36,464 nucleotides of DNA from Microbacteriaceae bacterium (GCA_009780695.1 WQZN01000021.1:1-36464), one strand, 5' to 3'; counted from the first letter of the stretch, positions 27,001 through 33,839 are shown. Numbers and translations are program-made. Notes: generated by a model not told the origin, from the letters alone.

Positions 27001-27832
27001 CGAGTCGGTCGATGCCGAGGTCGCGAAGGTCGTCGAGCTCGTTGTCGACCACGCGGTGAACCGGCCGCGCGAGTCGCTGATGGTCATCACCGCGTCCGCC
27101 AAGCACGCCGTGCGCGTGCACCAGGCGGTGCTGCGTGCGTTCCAGTCCCGGCAGGACCTCGCCGACTTCGTGCTCGCCGACCGCGCCGAGCCGTTCACGG
27201 TCGTCACGCTCGACCAGGCCACCGCGCAGAGCCGCGACCGGGTCATCTTCTCGATCGGCTACGGCCGCACGCCGCACGGCCGCCTGCTGTCGAACTTCGG
27301 CCCGCTGGCCGCGCCCGGCGGCGAGCGCCTGCTGGCCGTCGGCCTCACGCGCGCCCGCCGCTCGATGGACCTCGTCAGCTGCTTCCGCCCCGAGGACGTC
27401 GACGACACGCGCCTGCCGCACGGCGTGGTCGCGCTGTCGCACGTGCTCGGCGAGGCCGAGGACATGGACGCCTCGCTGCCCGACGCCCCCGAGACGACCG
27501 AGCCGCTGCTCGTCGACCTGCGCGCGCGCCTCGAGCGCCGCGGCCTGTCGGTGCGCCTCGGCTACCGCGGCGCACTGCCGCTCGTCGCCTCGCACGGAGG
27601 CAAGGCCGTCGTCGTCGAGACCGACCAGATCGTCGGCCAGGGCTCGCTGCGCGAATCGCTGCGTCTGCGCCCCGAGCTGCTGCGCCGCCTCGGCTGGCAC
27701 TACCTGCGCGTGCACAGCTTCGAGCTGTTCGCCGACCCCGAGGCGATCGCGGCCCGCGTCGCGCGCCTGATCGGCGCGGCGCCCGCGGCGAAGCCGATGG
27801 TCGAGGCCGAGACGGTCCCGCTCGACGTGTAG
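24062..27832 (+). CDS. SF1-type helicase-like protein with degenerate ATPase motifs and C-terminal REase_MTES_1575-type nuclease domain
   Basis: A 1256-residue cytoplasmic protein. The SF1 (UPF1/DNA2-like) core begins near 310. Motif I reads LPGTGGTQT (325-333), so the Walker A lysine is Gly330. Motif II reads FIVDAGACALPE, with D852 followed by Ala instead of Glu. Later motifs persist: VVAFGDPVTQTP (motif III), FTLTRSYRAGGDDLAELVN (IV) and VGLTRARRSMDLV with R1099 (VI). Residues about 1155-1245 form a Vsr-like nuclease domain of the REase_MTES_1575 type (GGKAVVVETDQIVGQGSLRESLRLR; E1186, D1188). ATP binding may be lost or altered while the nuclease stays. The GTG at 24062 is chosen since TTAACT (24051-24056) gives a near-leaderless start. 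Roles in DNA repair or defence are possible; none is shown. Confidence 0.85.
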   Translation: MARVWGIERKSAPDGAATESASDHALNPPSQQRATPQTLSTGDPSVQVGNVAEHAWTQWRAALGQLGGPSPLLHFRDEQRTRIDLSSTHPGGMPTFITGERTLLSSLIRDELALRNARLAAGAITNKGVELRSGRGIESVHLAIGLAGWRNGVEEFLAPVLLRPLAIRRYGRDFELKLRGKPFLNPELARALDEQFGIRLDADELVALSLSGGLFKPQPVIDRLRAATAQLPWFAVQPRLVVSSFADVAGGMSADAARLHHPVLDALAGNQAAHHQVESAYAPAQHDGQDARPPAVDNLLLDADEEQDAIVAQIAAGNSLIVKTLPGTGGTQTIVNALGALISRNKRVLVASPRRSSLDGIQARFANVGLDGAAVRPESLRRDVIASIGRNEKAAQANVADVDDALVRLRKVLLDYRDALTRTHPALGVSVLDALEELAKLQLAENPPSTTARLDLDSLAAIARSRKEAAQTLIKAARLGEFKYGPGDSPWYGAQFDSPADGEAAHELAKKLHSIELPRLIDRAQKLVATTKLRPFENVAELGVYLRLLADLRDTLDRFQPSVFDRPLTELITAVSGSRDTGMSGGDRRRLRKLAFEYVRPGVHVTDMHESLLKIQQQRTLWNRFAEAGAPPAVPVGIADVQVAYQRVASDLASLDRPLARVGTPASLTILPLGQLTYQVAGLAAESEVLANLQERTQLIAQLREVNLDPLLADLSSRHVDEKQIGPELELAWWQSVLEHLMADERALLGGNTGVLDRLEADFRLVDEAHASAQGRGLAWQLAEAWRIGVIDHPDEANALKQLLRGDKTSPAALVSAAPSLARSLAPVWLVSPYEVGKLPDVLDFDAVFIVDAGACALPENIGVIRRARQVVAFGDPVTQTPAPFETAITDEPATAANVDVDGLHASSTLARLSELLPVFTLTRSYRAGGDDLAELVNRRFYGGRIEALPWAGTYLGHGSLNLHVVKEGFGLPDPESGAVESVDAEVAKVVELVVDHAVNRPRESLMVITASAKHAVRVHQAVLRAFQSRQDLADFVLADRAEPFTVVTLDQATAQSRDRVIFSIGYGRTPHGRLLSNFGPLAAPGGERLLAVGLTRARRSMDLVSCFRPEDVDDTRLPHGVVALSHVLGEAEDMDASLPDAPETTEPLLVDLRARLERRGLSVRLGYRGALPLVASHGGKAVVVETDQIVGQGSLRESLRLRPELLRRLGWHYLRVHSFELFADPEAIAARVARLIGAAPAAKPMVEAETVPLDV

Positions 27833-27898
27833 CCGGGTCGGTGGGTCGGCGCTCGCGCGTCGCTCGTGGGTAGTCCGGTTGCTGTCCGTGGGAAGTCG

Positions 27899-27951
27899 GG
27901 TCGTCAGTCGCGCACAGTGGTGGTGTCGTTGACTGTGCACATCTGACGACC
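27899..27951. repeat. Stem-loop repeat unit 1
   Basis: A 20-nt arm (27899-27918) pairs with 27932-27951 with three mismatches, loop 13 nt. It is followed 21 bp later by a homologous unit. Both lie in the gap after the helicase-like gene. Confidence 0.75.
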
Positions 27952-27972
27952 GGGCATCGGCGCAGGCTCCGC

Positions 27973-28025
27973 GGTCGTCACTCGTGCACAGTGCGGGGCG
28001 GCTCGACTGTGCACGAATGACGACC
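27973..28025. repeat. Stem-loop repeat unit 2
   Basis: GGTCGTCACTCGTGCACAGT (27973-27992) pairs with 28006-28025 with one mismatch around a 13-nt loop. The left arm differs from unit 1 at only two positions. Same arm and loop lengths in both units suggest a repeat family rather than a simple terminator. Confidence 0.8.
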
Positions 28026-28040
28026 GGGGAGAATGGGGCG

Positions 28041-28235
28041 ATGGGCGAGATCGCTGAGAAGGACGCGGGCGAGCGGATGCCGCGGCGCCGGCACCGGCGC
28101 GTCACCACGGACGCGGCGCCCGGCTCGGACCCGGAGCCCGCGATGCCTGTTCGGCGAGATGCTCCGGAGGAGGCATCCGAACGCTCCGACTCGAACGATG
28201 AACGCCTTAAGCGCGACGTCCCACCGCACTGGTAG
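28041..28235 (+). CDS. Small hydrophilic protein of unknown function
   Basis: A 64-residue, highly charged protein (MGEIAEKDAGERMPRRRHRR, then an acidic Pro/Ser/Asp-rich middle) ending NDERLKRDVPPHW. It has no membrane segment or cysteine and is probably disordered. From memory, similar small Microbacteriaceae proteins end in a comparable NDERL...PPHW tail, which supports a real gene; GGGGAG at 28026-28031 is a suitable ribosome-binding site. The frame is open upstream to 27984, inside the stem-loop repeat, so the start at 28041 is a judgement. It converges on mscL. Function unknown. Confidence 0.6.
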   Translation: MGEIAEKDAGERMPRRRHRRVTTDAAPGSDPEPAMPVRRDAPEEASERSDSNDERLKRDVPPHW

Positions 28236-28284
28236 GCCGCCTGCGACCCGCAACCTGCGACACCGCACACCCCGCGCAACGCAA

Positions 28285-28315
28285 CGCGCCCCGCACTCGA
28301 CGAGTGCGGGGCGCG
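28285..28315. terminator. 31-nt perfect hairpin between the small gene and mscL
   Basis: Fifteen-bp arms around a single A (centre 28300), 16 nt beyond the mscL stop. It serves mscL and probably the convergent small gene. Confidence 0.85.
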
Positions 28316-28331
28316 AATGCGAGCGGTGGAG

Positions 28332-28733
28332 CTACTGCTGCTTGTTCTGAGCGGCGAGCAGGTCGCGGATCTCGGCGAGCAGGTCCTCGGTGGTGGGCGG
28401 AACGTCGGCCTCGGGGGCGCCGGCGGCGCGCTTGGCCTCCATGCGGTTCTTGAACGCGGTGTACGGCAGCACGAAGACGAAGTAGACGATCGCCGCGATG
28501 ATGATGAAGTTGATCACCGAGCCGATCACGTGGCCGAAGAGCAGCTCCGAGTGTCCGATCTTCACGATGCCGGCCTTGTCGAGCGCGCCCGCGTTGAAGA
28601 GCGCGGCGATCAGCGGGTTGATGATGCCCGTCACGATCGCGGTGACGATCGCGGTGAACGCCGCACCGATGACCACCGCGACCGCCAGATCGATGACGTT
28701 GCCGCGGAGGATGAACTCCCTGAAACCCTTCAC
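28332..28733 (-). CDS. mscL: Large-conductance mechanosensitive channel
   Basis: A 133-residue homopentameric channel subunit that opens under membrane tension to release solutes in osmotic downshock. Seen: N-terminal amphipathic KGFREFILRGNVIDLAVAVVIGAAFTAIV (the MscL signature; TM1 about 14-42), periplasmic loop with NAGALDKAGIVKIGH, TM2 about 69-91 (VINFIIIAAIVYFVFVLP), and the cytoplasmic helix EDLLAEIRDLLAAQ at the C-terminus. Length is typical. The GTG start follows AAGGGGG with good spacing. It lies upstream of nothing on its strand apart from its terminator and is downstream of the FmdB gene, separated by 63 nt. Confidence 0.97.
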   Translation of the reverse strand: MKGFREFILRGNVIDLAVAVVIGAAFTAIVTAIVTGIINPLIAALFNAGALDKAGIVKIGHSELLFGHVIGSVINFIIIAAIVYFVFVLPYTAFKNRMEAKRAAGAPEADVPPTTEDLLAEIRDLLAAQNKQQ

Positions 28734-28796
28734 GTTGCCCCCTTGTTGAGTGTCGTTAGAAACGTGTCAGGACGGAGTCTACAAAACCCCTGTGAA

Positions 28797-29009
28797 TCAG
28801 CCGTTCGACGCGCTCGGCGCACCCGATGAGGTGCTGCGCGAGTCGGTGCGGTAGAACCCGGTGCCGTTGAAGGTCACACCGGTGAGGCCGAAGACCTTGC
28901 GCAGCGCGCCGCCGCAGCGGGGGCACTCGGTGAGCGCGGCATCGGCGATGGACTGCACGGTGTCGAAGGCGTGCTCGCACTGCGTGCACTTGTAGGAGTA
29001 GGTGGGCAT
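28797..29009 (-). CDS. FmdB-type zinc ribbon protein, homologue of Rv0991c (Ruc)
   Basis: A 70-residue protein with a single zinc ribbon, C8-C11 and C29-C32 (KCTQC...ECPRC), followed by GALRKVFGLTGVTFNGTGFYRTDSR and a short Ser/Gly tail. The core MPTYSYKCTQCEHAF...GFYRTDSR matches M. tuberculosis Rv0991c, described as a redox-regulated chaperone; the disordered tail is shorter here. Zinc loss on oxidation would be the proposed switch; this is transferred knowledge. The ATG follows GCGAGGAACC. It lies 32 nt downstream of the cyclo-ligase gene on the same strand and is likely co-transcribed, as in mycobacteria (Rv0992c-Rv0991c). Confidence 0.92.
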   Translation of the reverse strand: MPTYSYKCTQCEHAFDTVQSIADAALTECPRCGGALRKVFGLTGVTFNGTGFYRTDSRSTSSGAPSASNG

Positions 29010-29041
29010 GGTTCCTCGCGTTCTCGTGCGCGCGCTGCCCG

Positions 29042-29659
29042 TCAGACCTCCGGCAGCCCCAGTGCCCGTGCGCGCTTCGAGAGCGGAACGATGCGCCGGG
29101 GAGTGACGACCCCGTCGACCGGCTCGTCGTGCCGCTCGCGGGGTACCTCGTCAACCAGTTCGTCATCGAACAGCACGGCAAATACCGGGGGACATTTTCC
29201 CATGCTGCCGAGCATCTTGTCGAAATAGCCCTTGCCCCAGCCCAGGCGCATGCCCGAGCGGTCCACAGCGGCGGCCGGCACCAGGATCACGTCGACGTCG
29301 TTGATCGCCATCGGGCCGAGCAGCTCGCCGACCGCCTCGGGCACTCCGAGGTGGCCGAGCGCCTCGGTCTCGCCGTCGCCGGTGGTCCAGTCGAGCAGGC
29401 CGTCGACGCGCGAGATGGGCAGGAGGGTGCGGATGCCGGCGCCGCGCGCCCAGTTCAGGAAGGGTCGCGTGTTCGGCTCGGTCGGCGCCGAGAGGTACGC
29501 CGACAGAGAATTCACCCCGAGTTCAGACACGAGCGTCGTGAGGCGCGCGGTGAGCTGCTCGGTGTCGCGATCCCGCGTCAGCTGGGGCAGAGTGCGGCGG
29601 CGCTCCCGCAACTCGGCGCGGAGAGCGCGCTTCTGATCTGCGATCACGTCCGCCGTCAT
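29042..29659 (-). CDS. 5-formyltetrahydrofolate cyclo-ligase
   Basis: A 205-residue enzyme that uses ATP to convert 5-formyl-THF to 5,10-methenyl-THF, recycling a folate storage form. Seen: N-terminal basic helix with KRALRAELRERRRTL, substrate region NTRPFLNWARGAGIRTLLPIS, and the ATP-binding signature LGWGKGYFDKML (139-150). Length is typical. The start at 29659 is supported by a TAAACT -10 located 6 nt upstream, divergent from and interleaved with the galU promoter. It is the second folate-related locus in the window. The downstream FmdB gene probably shares its transcript. Confidence 0.93.
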   Translation of the reverse strand: MTADVIADQKRALRAELRERRRTLPQLTRDRDTEQLTARLTTLVSELGVNSLSAYLSAPTEPNTRPFLNWARGAGIRTLLPISRVDGLLDWTTGDGETEALGHLGVPEAVGELLGPMAINDVDVILVPAAAVDRSGMRLGWGKGYFDKMLGSMGKCPPVFAVLFDDELVDEVPRERHDEPVDGVVTPRRIVPLSKRARALGLPEV

Positions 29660-29665
29660 GCCGTC

Positions 29666-29671
29666 AGTTTA
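29666..29671 (-). promoter_or_regulatory. -10 element of the leaderless cyclo-ligase promoter (TAAACT)
   Basis: TAAACT on the minus strand is followed by GACGGC and the ATG at 29659. It is 15 bp from the divergent galU -10, so the two promoters overlap. Confidence 0.55.
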
Positions 29672-29686
29672 GAGAAAGGCGATGGT

Positions 29687-29692
29687 TACGCT
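29687..29692 (+). promoter_or_regulatory. -10 element of the leaderless galU promoter (TACGCT)
   Basis: TACGCT is followed by 7 nt and the ATG at 29700. It excludes the upstream in-frame ATG at 29682, which lies before the -10. Confidence 0.6.
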
Positions 29693-29699
29693 GAGGAGC

Positions 29700-30662
29700 A
29701 TGGCTCCGAAGTCGATCACCAAAGCCGTCATCCCCGCCGCCGGAATGGGCACGCGATTCCTGCCCGCCACGAAGGCCATGCCGAAGGAGATGCTGCCGGT
29801 CGTCGACACCCCCGCCATCCAGTACGTCGTGCAGGAGGCGGTGGATGCCGGGCTGCACGATGTGCTGCTCGTGACGGGCCGCAACAAGAACGCGCTGGAG
29901 AACCACTTCGACCGCGCCGCCGAGCTCGAGGCGCAGCTCGAGCGCAAGGGCGACGTCGACAAGCTCGCCAAGGTCAACTTCTCCACCGAGCTCGCCGATG
30001 TGCACTACGTGCGCCAGGGCGACCCGAAGGGCCTCGGCCACGCGGTGCTGCGCGCGCGCCAGCACGTCGGCCACGAGTCGTTCGCGGTGCTGCTCGGCGA
30101 CGACATCATCGATCAGCGCGACCCGCTGCTCACCAAGATGCTCGAGGTCGCCGAGGGGCAGAACACCACCGTCGTCGCGCTGCTCGAGGTCGACCCGAGC
30201 CAGACCTATCTGTACGGCGTCGCCGCGGTCGAGCCGACCGACGACCCGGACGTCGTCAAGATCACGGGCCTCGTCGAGAAGCCCAAGGTCGAGGACGCGC
30301 CGAGCAACTACATCATCGTCGGGCGCTATGTGCTGCGCCCCGAGATCTTCGACATCCTCGAGGAGACGCAGCCCGGCAAGGGCGGCGAGATCCAGCTGAC
30401 GGATGCCCTGCAGACGCTCGCGGCCGGCCCGGAGTCGCTCGGAGGGGTCTACGGCGTCGTCTTCCGCGGCCGCCGCTACGACACGGGCGACCGGCTCGAC
30501 TACCTCAAATCCATCGTGCGCATCGCGGCCGACCGCGAGGACCTCGGCCCCGACTTCCGCTCATGGCTCATCTCGTACGCGGCGCAGCTGCCCGAGCAGA
30601 TCCCGGTGGGCGAGGTGCTGCACAACCCCAACACGGGCACCATTCCGGTCGTCGCGTCGTAG
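29700..30662 (+). CDS. galU: UTP-glucose-1-phosphate uridylyltransferase
   Basis: A 320-residue nucleotidyltransferase that makes UDP-glucose from UTP and glucose-1-phosphate for cell-envelope glycans. Seen: VIPAAGMGTRFLPATKAMPKEMLPV (10-34, the nucleotide-binding signature and catalytic lysines), LVTGRNKNALENHFD, VLLGDDIID, GLVEKPKVEDAPSNY, and GRRYDTGDRLDYLKS near the C-terminus. The family motifs are complete. ATG 29700 is chosen because the -10 lies between it and the earlier in-frame ATG. It is followed by the acetyltransferase and membrane-protein genes; in mycobacteria moeA lies between galU and rimJ, but not here. Confidence 0.97.
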   Translation: MAPKSITKAVIPAAGMGTRFLPATKAMPKEMLPVVDTPAIQYVVQEAVDAGLHDVLLVTGRNKNALENHFDRAAELEAQLERKGDVDKLAKVNFSTELADVHYVRQGDPKGLGHAVLRARQHVGHESFAVLLGDDIIDQRDPLLTKMLEVAEGQNTTVVALLEVDPSQTYLYGVAAVEPTDDPDVVKITGLVEKPKVEDAPSNYIIVGRYVLRPEIFDILEETQPGKGGEIQLTDALQTLAAGPESLGGVYGVVFRGRRYDTGDRLDYLKSIVRIAADREDLGPDFRSWLISYAAQLPEQIPVGEVLHNPNTGTIPVVAS

Positions 30663-30712
30663 CTCGCCCGACCTCCCGGTCGGCACATCCTTCCCCGCTG
30701 CGCGTGGATCGA

Positions 30713-30718
30713 TACGCT
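30713..30718 (+). promoter_or_regulatory. -10 element of a leaderless promoter (TACGCT)
   Basis: TACGCT is followed by 7 nt and the ATG at 30726. Confidence 0.55.
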
Positions 30719-30725
30719 GACTGCC

Positions 30726-31382
30726 ATGCCGCTGTTCCTGCCGACCCTCGCGGACGGGCCGATCACGGTCCGGCCCATCCGGGTCCGCGACGCCCGAGCG
30801 CTCGAGCGCGAACTGCTCGAGAACCGCTCGTGGCTGTCGAAGTGGGAGGCGACGAGCCCCCACGGGCCGTCCGGGTACGACACGCGGGGCAGCATCCGCG
30901 CCCTGCTCGCGAACGCGCGCGCGGGTCACGGCCTGCCGTTCCTCATCGAGTACGAGGGCGAGCTCGCCGGCCAGCTCAACGTGTCGTCGATCACCTACGG
31001 CTCGCTCGCGAGCGCGACGATCGGCTACTGGGTGTCCGAGCGCTTCGCCGGCAAGAACATCACGCCGCTCGCGGTCGCCCTCGTCACCGACTACTGCTTC
31101 TTCCAGCTCGGCCTGCACCGCATGGAGATCTGCATCCGCCCCGAGAACGGGCCGTCGCTGCGCGTGGTCGAGAAGCTCGGCTTCCGTTACGAGGGCCTGC
31201 GCCGGCGCTACATCCACATCAACGGCGACTGGCGCGACCATTTCTGCTTCGCGCTCGTCGCCGAAGAGGTGCGGCAGGGGGTGCTGCGGCGCTGGCGCGC
31301 GGGTGCGGTGCCGGCGGCGAACGCGGTGCGGCCCGAAGCCGACGTGCGCGCGGCATCCCAACCCCTCCACATCATCAAATAG
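30726..31382 (+). CDS. RimJ/RimL-type GNAT N-acetyltransferase
   Basis: A 218-residue acetyl-CoA-dependent N-acetyltransferase of the RimJ/RimL branch, which acetylates protein N-termini (ribosomal proteins in E. coli). Seen: ITVRPIRVRDARALEREL at the N-terminus, acetyl-CoA-binding ASATIGYWVSERFAGKNITP, and LGLHRMEICIRPENGPSLRVVEKLGFRYEGLRRR, the canonical GNAT motif A/B region, ending HFCFALVAEE. The C-terminus extends about 35 residues past the fold. Rv0995 holds the same position relative to galU in M. tuberculosis, from memory. It has its own leaderless promoter. The true substrate is unknown. Confidence 0.93.
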   Translation: MPLFLPTLADGPITVRPIRVRDARALERELLENRSWLSKWEATSPHGPSGYDTRGSIRALLANARAGHGLPFLIEYEGELAGQLNVSSITYGSLASATIGYWVSERFAGKNITPLAVALVTDYCFFQLGLHRMEICIRPENGPSLRVVEKLGFRYEGLRRRYIHINGDWRDHFCFALVAEEVRQGVLRRWRAGAVPAANAVRPEADVRAASQPLHIIK

Positions 31383-31442
31383 ACCCCCGATCGTGGTAGG
31401 GGACACGCGTTGAATCTCCCAGGTCAGGGGCCGGATCGCACG

Positions 31443-31448
31443 TAGCCT
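31443..31448 (+). promoter_or_regulatory. -10 element of a leaderless promoter (TAGCCT)
   Basis: TAGCCT is followed by 7 nt and the ATG at 31456. Confidence 0.55.
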
Positions 31449-31455
31449 GCCAGAC

Positions 31456-32637
31456 ATGGCGAGCGGGAACCTGCTGGGGGGCGGTGTCGTGGTGGCGCTC
31501 GCCGCGACGCTCTGGCTCGTCTACCTGATTCCGACGTGGCTGCGACGCCGCGAGTACATGGCGACGGAGCGCAACGCGGTGCGTCTGCAGCAGACGCTGC
31601 GCATCCTCGCCGAAGCAGCCGAGGTACCGGAGGAGATCCGCGTGGAGGCCAACGCCCGCGACGTCGCGGAGACGCAGAAGGCGCTGCGCAAGGTGCAGCA
31701 GCGCGCCATCGCCGACGCGAAGGAGCGCGCCGCCCAGGCCGCCCGCGTCGAGGCGCAGCTCGTCGCCGAGAAGAAGGCGGCCGCCGAGGCCGAGGCCCGC
31801 GCCGAAGCGCAGGCATCCGCCCAGGCCCGCGCCTGGGCCGCAGCGGAAGCGCGCGCCCGGCTCGCCGCGACGCGCGAGCGCACCGAGGCTGCCGAGCGCA
31901 AGGCGCGTGCCGCCGGCGCGGTGCTGCCCGTGAACGTCGCGCGCGGCATCCGTCGCGGCCGCATGCTCGCGAGCTCGGTGCTGCTCGTCGGTGTCGTCGC
32001 GATCGTCGCCGGCATCGCGGCGTCGGCGCTCGGCGCACTCGGTGCCGTCATCCTCGGCCTGCTCGCCCTCGGCGTGCTGCTCGTCGCGGGCTCGCTCGTC
32101 GTTCTGGGCCGACTGGCGAAGCGGGTGGCGGATGCCCGGCGCTCCGTGCGCGCGGTCGACCGTGTCGCGCCCGCCGGCTCGCTCTACGACCACGCCGTGC
32201 ACGAGCCGGTCGCCGACGTCGAGGAGGAGATCGAGGTGCACGTGGCCGCGCCCTGGACGCCTCAGCCGCTGCCGCGCCCGCTGCACCTCTCGCGCGGCAC
32301 GGCCGCCGCGTCGTCCATGGCATCGGTGTCTGCCGCCGCGGAACTGCGCCGCGCTCTCGCCCGCGCCGAACTCGACGCCCGCGCGGCTCGCCTTGCCGCC
32401 GAGAAGCAGCCGCAGGTCGCGAAGCTCGTGCAGCGCGTGCAGGCGCCCGCTGCGGCGGAGGCCGCGGCGGAGCGTCAGGCCGTGGCTGTGGCGGATGCCG
32501 CCGCTGCGGCATCCGCGCCCGCCGCTGTCGCCGCGCCCGCGGTCGATTCGCGCTACGCCCGCATGGGTGTGGTCGGCGAGGTCGCCGCGCCCGCGCTCGA
32601 CCTCGACGCCGCGCTGCGCCGCCGCCGCGCGGTCTGA
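31456..32637 (+). CDS. Ala-rich coiled-coil membrane protein (Rv0996-like)
   Basis: A 393-residue protein. Seen: N-terminal membrane segment (about 4-28, NLLGGGVVVALAATLWLVYLI) followed by TWLRRREY; a long Ala/Glu/Arg coiled coil (about 40-150, repeated KAAAEAEARAEAQA); two adjacent membrane segments (about 173-220, SSVLLVGVVAIVAGIAAS and GAVILGLLALGVLLVAG); and a second Ala/Arg-rich helical region to the end. No enzymatic motif. The position after galU and rimJ matches Rv0996 of M. tuberculosis, also a membrane protein of unknown function. Three membrane segments place the coiled coil and the tail on opposite sides. A role in envelope organisation is a guess. Confidence 0.8.
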   Translation: MASGNLLGGGVVVALAATLWLVYLIPTWLRRREYMATERNAVRLQQTLRILAEAAEVPEEIRVEANARDVAETQKALRKVQQRAIADAKERAAQAARVEAQLVAEKKAAAEAEARAEAQASAQARAWAAAEARARLAATRERTEAAERKARAAGAVLPVNVARGIRRGRMLASSVLLVGVVAIVAGIAASALGALGAVILGLLALGVLLVAGSLVVLGRLAKRVADARRSVRAVDRVAPAGSLYDHAVHEPVADVEEEIEVHVAAPWTPQPLPRPLHLSRGTAAASSMASVSAAAELRRALARAELDARAARLAAEKQPQVAKLVQRVQAPAAAEAAAERQAVAVADAAAAASAPAAVAAPAVDSRYARMGVVGEVAAPALDLDAALRRRRAV

Positions 32638-32671
32638 GTCGCACAGGCGCAGCGCCGCCGGTGCTCCTTCG

Positions 32672-32728
32672 CGCGGCGTCGCGTGATGTGGGAATTCCCT
32701 GGGGATTCCAACATCCGGCGACGCCGCG
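32672..32728 (+). terminator. Long imperfect hairpin after the coiled-coil membrane protein
   Basis: CGCGGCGTCGC (32672-32682) pairs with GCGACGCCGCG (32718-32728); inside it ATGT/ACAT and GGAAT/ATTCC also pair. A further copy of CGACGCCGC lies at 32751-32759 and can pair with the DNA around the next -10, so the next promoter is embedded in palindromic sequence. Confidence 0.6.
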
Positions 32729-32772
32729 GTGAGATCTTTCCGGCATTACGCGACGCCGCACGCCGGGCGGCG

Positions 32773-32778
32773 TAGCGT
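32773..32778 (+). promoter_or_regulatory. -10 element of a leaderless promoter (TAGCGT)
   Basis: TAGCGT is followed by 7 nt and the GTG at 32786, fixing that GTG as the start. Confidence 0.55.
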
Positions 32779-32785
32779 CGCCCGT

Positions 32786-33724
32786 GTGACGATCACCCTC
32801 GGTTACCAGATCCCGAACTTCAGCTACCCCGGCGGCGTCGAGACGCTGTTCGACACCGTCCGCGCTCAGGCGCTCGAGGCCGAGTCATCCGGCTTCGACA
32901 CCGTGCTCGTGATGGACCACTTCTATCAGCTGCCCGGCATCGGCACGCCAGACCAGCCGATGATGGAGGCGTACTCCACGCTCGCGGCGCTCGCGGCATC
33001 CACCAGCACCGTCCAGCTCTCGACGCTCGTGACGGGCAACACCTACCGCAACCCCACGCTGCTCGCCAAGACGGTGAGCACGCTCGACGTGATCAGCCAC
33101 GGTCGCGCGATCCTCGGCCTCGGTGCCGGCTGGTTCGAGCTCGAGCACCACCAGCTCGGCTTCGACTTCGACACCTTCACCGAGCGCTTCGAGAAGCTCG
33201 ACGAGGCGTTGCAGATCATCCACCCGATGCTGCGCGACGAGCGGCCCGAGTTCGAGGGCAGGTGGTATCGCACGCACGGCGCGATGAACGTGCCGCGATT
33301 CCGCGACAGCGTGCCGATCATGCTCGGCGGCCAGGGGGAGCGGAAGACGTTCCGCCTCGCCGCGCGCTACGCCGACCACATGAACATCATCACGAGCACC
33401 GACGAGCTCACCCGCAAGGTGCAGGTGCTGAAGCAGCGCTGCGAGGAGATCGACCGCGACCCCGCGACGCTCAAGACGAGCTACCTGACGAGCGTCGTGC
33501 TCGTCGAGACCGAGGCCGAGGCCGCGGCGATGCTCGAGCGCGTGCCCGAGGAGCGCCGCAGCCGCGCCTTCGTGGGCACGGCGGATGTCCTGTCCGAGCG
33601 CCTCGGAACGCTGGTCGCCGAGAGCGGGCTCGACGGGCTCATCGTCAACGCCCCCTTCAACGGCCACGTGCCCGGCGTGGTCGCGGCGCTGGGCGAGGCG
33701 CTCGCGCCGGTCGTCGTGGGCTGA
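32786..33724 (+). CDS. LLM-class (F420-dependent type) oxidoreductase
   Basis: A 312-residue TIM-barrel protein of the luciferase-like monooxygenase superfamily; in actinobacteria most such proteins use coenzyme F420. Seen: ITLGYQIPNFSYPG, the SGFDTVLVMDHFYQLPG block (about 34-50), TLVTGNTYRNPTLLAKTVSTLDVISHGRAILGLGAGW (the conserved central signature), and VPIMLGGQGERKTFRLAARYADHMNI. There is no luciferase beta partner, so light production is excluded. The substrate is unknown. The GTG at 32786 has a TAGCGT -10 at 7 nt; the frame opens earlier at 32729 without support. It stands alone as a single-gene transcription unit. Confidence 0.92.
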   Translation: MTITLGYQIPNFSYPGGVETLFDTVRAQALEAESSGFDTVLVMDHFYQLPGIGTPDQPMMEAYSTLAALAASTSTVQLSTLVTGNTYRNPTLLAKTVSTLDVISHGRAILGLGAGWFELEHHQLGFDFDTFTERFEKLDEALQIIHPMLRDERPEFEGRWYRTHGAMNVPRFRDSVPIMLGGQGERKTFRLAARYADHMNIITSTDELTRKVQVLKQRCEEIDRDPATLKTSYLTSVVLVETEAEAAAMLERVPEERRSRAFVGTADVLSERLGTLVAESGLDGLIVNAPFNGHVPGVVAALGEALAPVVVG

Positions 33725-33795
33725 TGGCGGCCCCCGCGCGTTAACCCGGCGTCCACCTCGGCGAAGCCGGCCTCAGGCAGGATCTATCCACTTGC

Positions 33796-33819
33796 GGTGA
33801 GCTACCTATGTTGCTCACC
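33796..33819 (+). promoter_or_regulatory. Hairpin in the leader of the lamin-tail protein gene
   Basis: GGTGAGC (33796-33802) and GCTCACC (33813-33819) form a 7-bp stem with a 10-nt loop, just before the CGGAG ribosome-binding site (33826-33830) of the gene at 33840. The interval is AT-rich, so it probably holds the promoter. Confidence 0.4.
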
Positions 33820-33839
33820 TGAATTCGGAGTGGATCGAC

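Noticed and set aside
27899..28025. CRISPR array
   Set aside because: Only two units, each an inverted repeat with a 13-nt loop, no uniform spacers and no cas genes.
22421..28279. A 1952-codon open frame on the minus strand
   Set aside because: Only the part from 23995 to 22421 is the MurE gene. The rest is antisense to the helicase-like gene, low-complexity (Arg/Val/Asp/Ala-rich), and arises from GC codon bias. The TAGGCT promoter at 24008 also marks the true start of murE.
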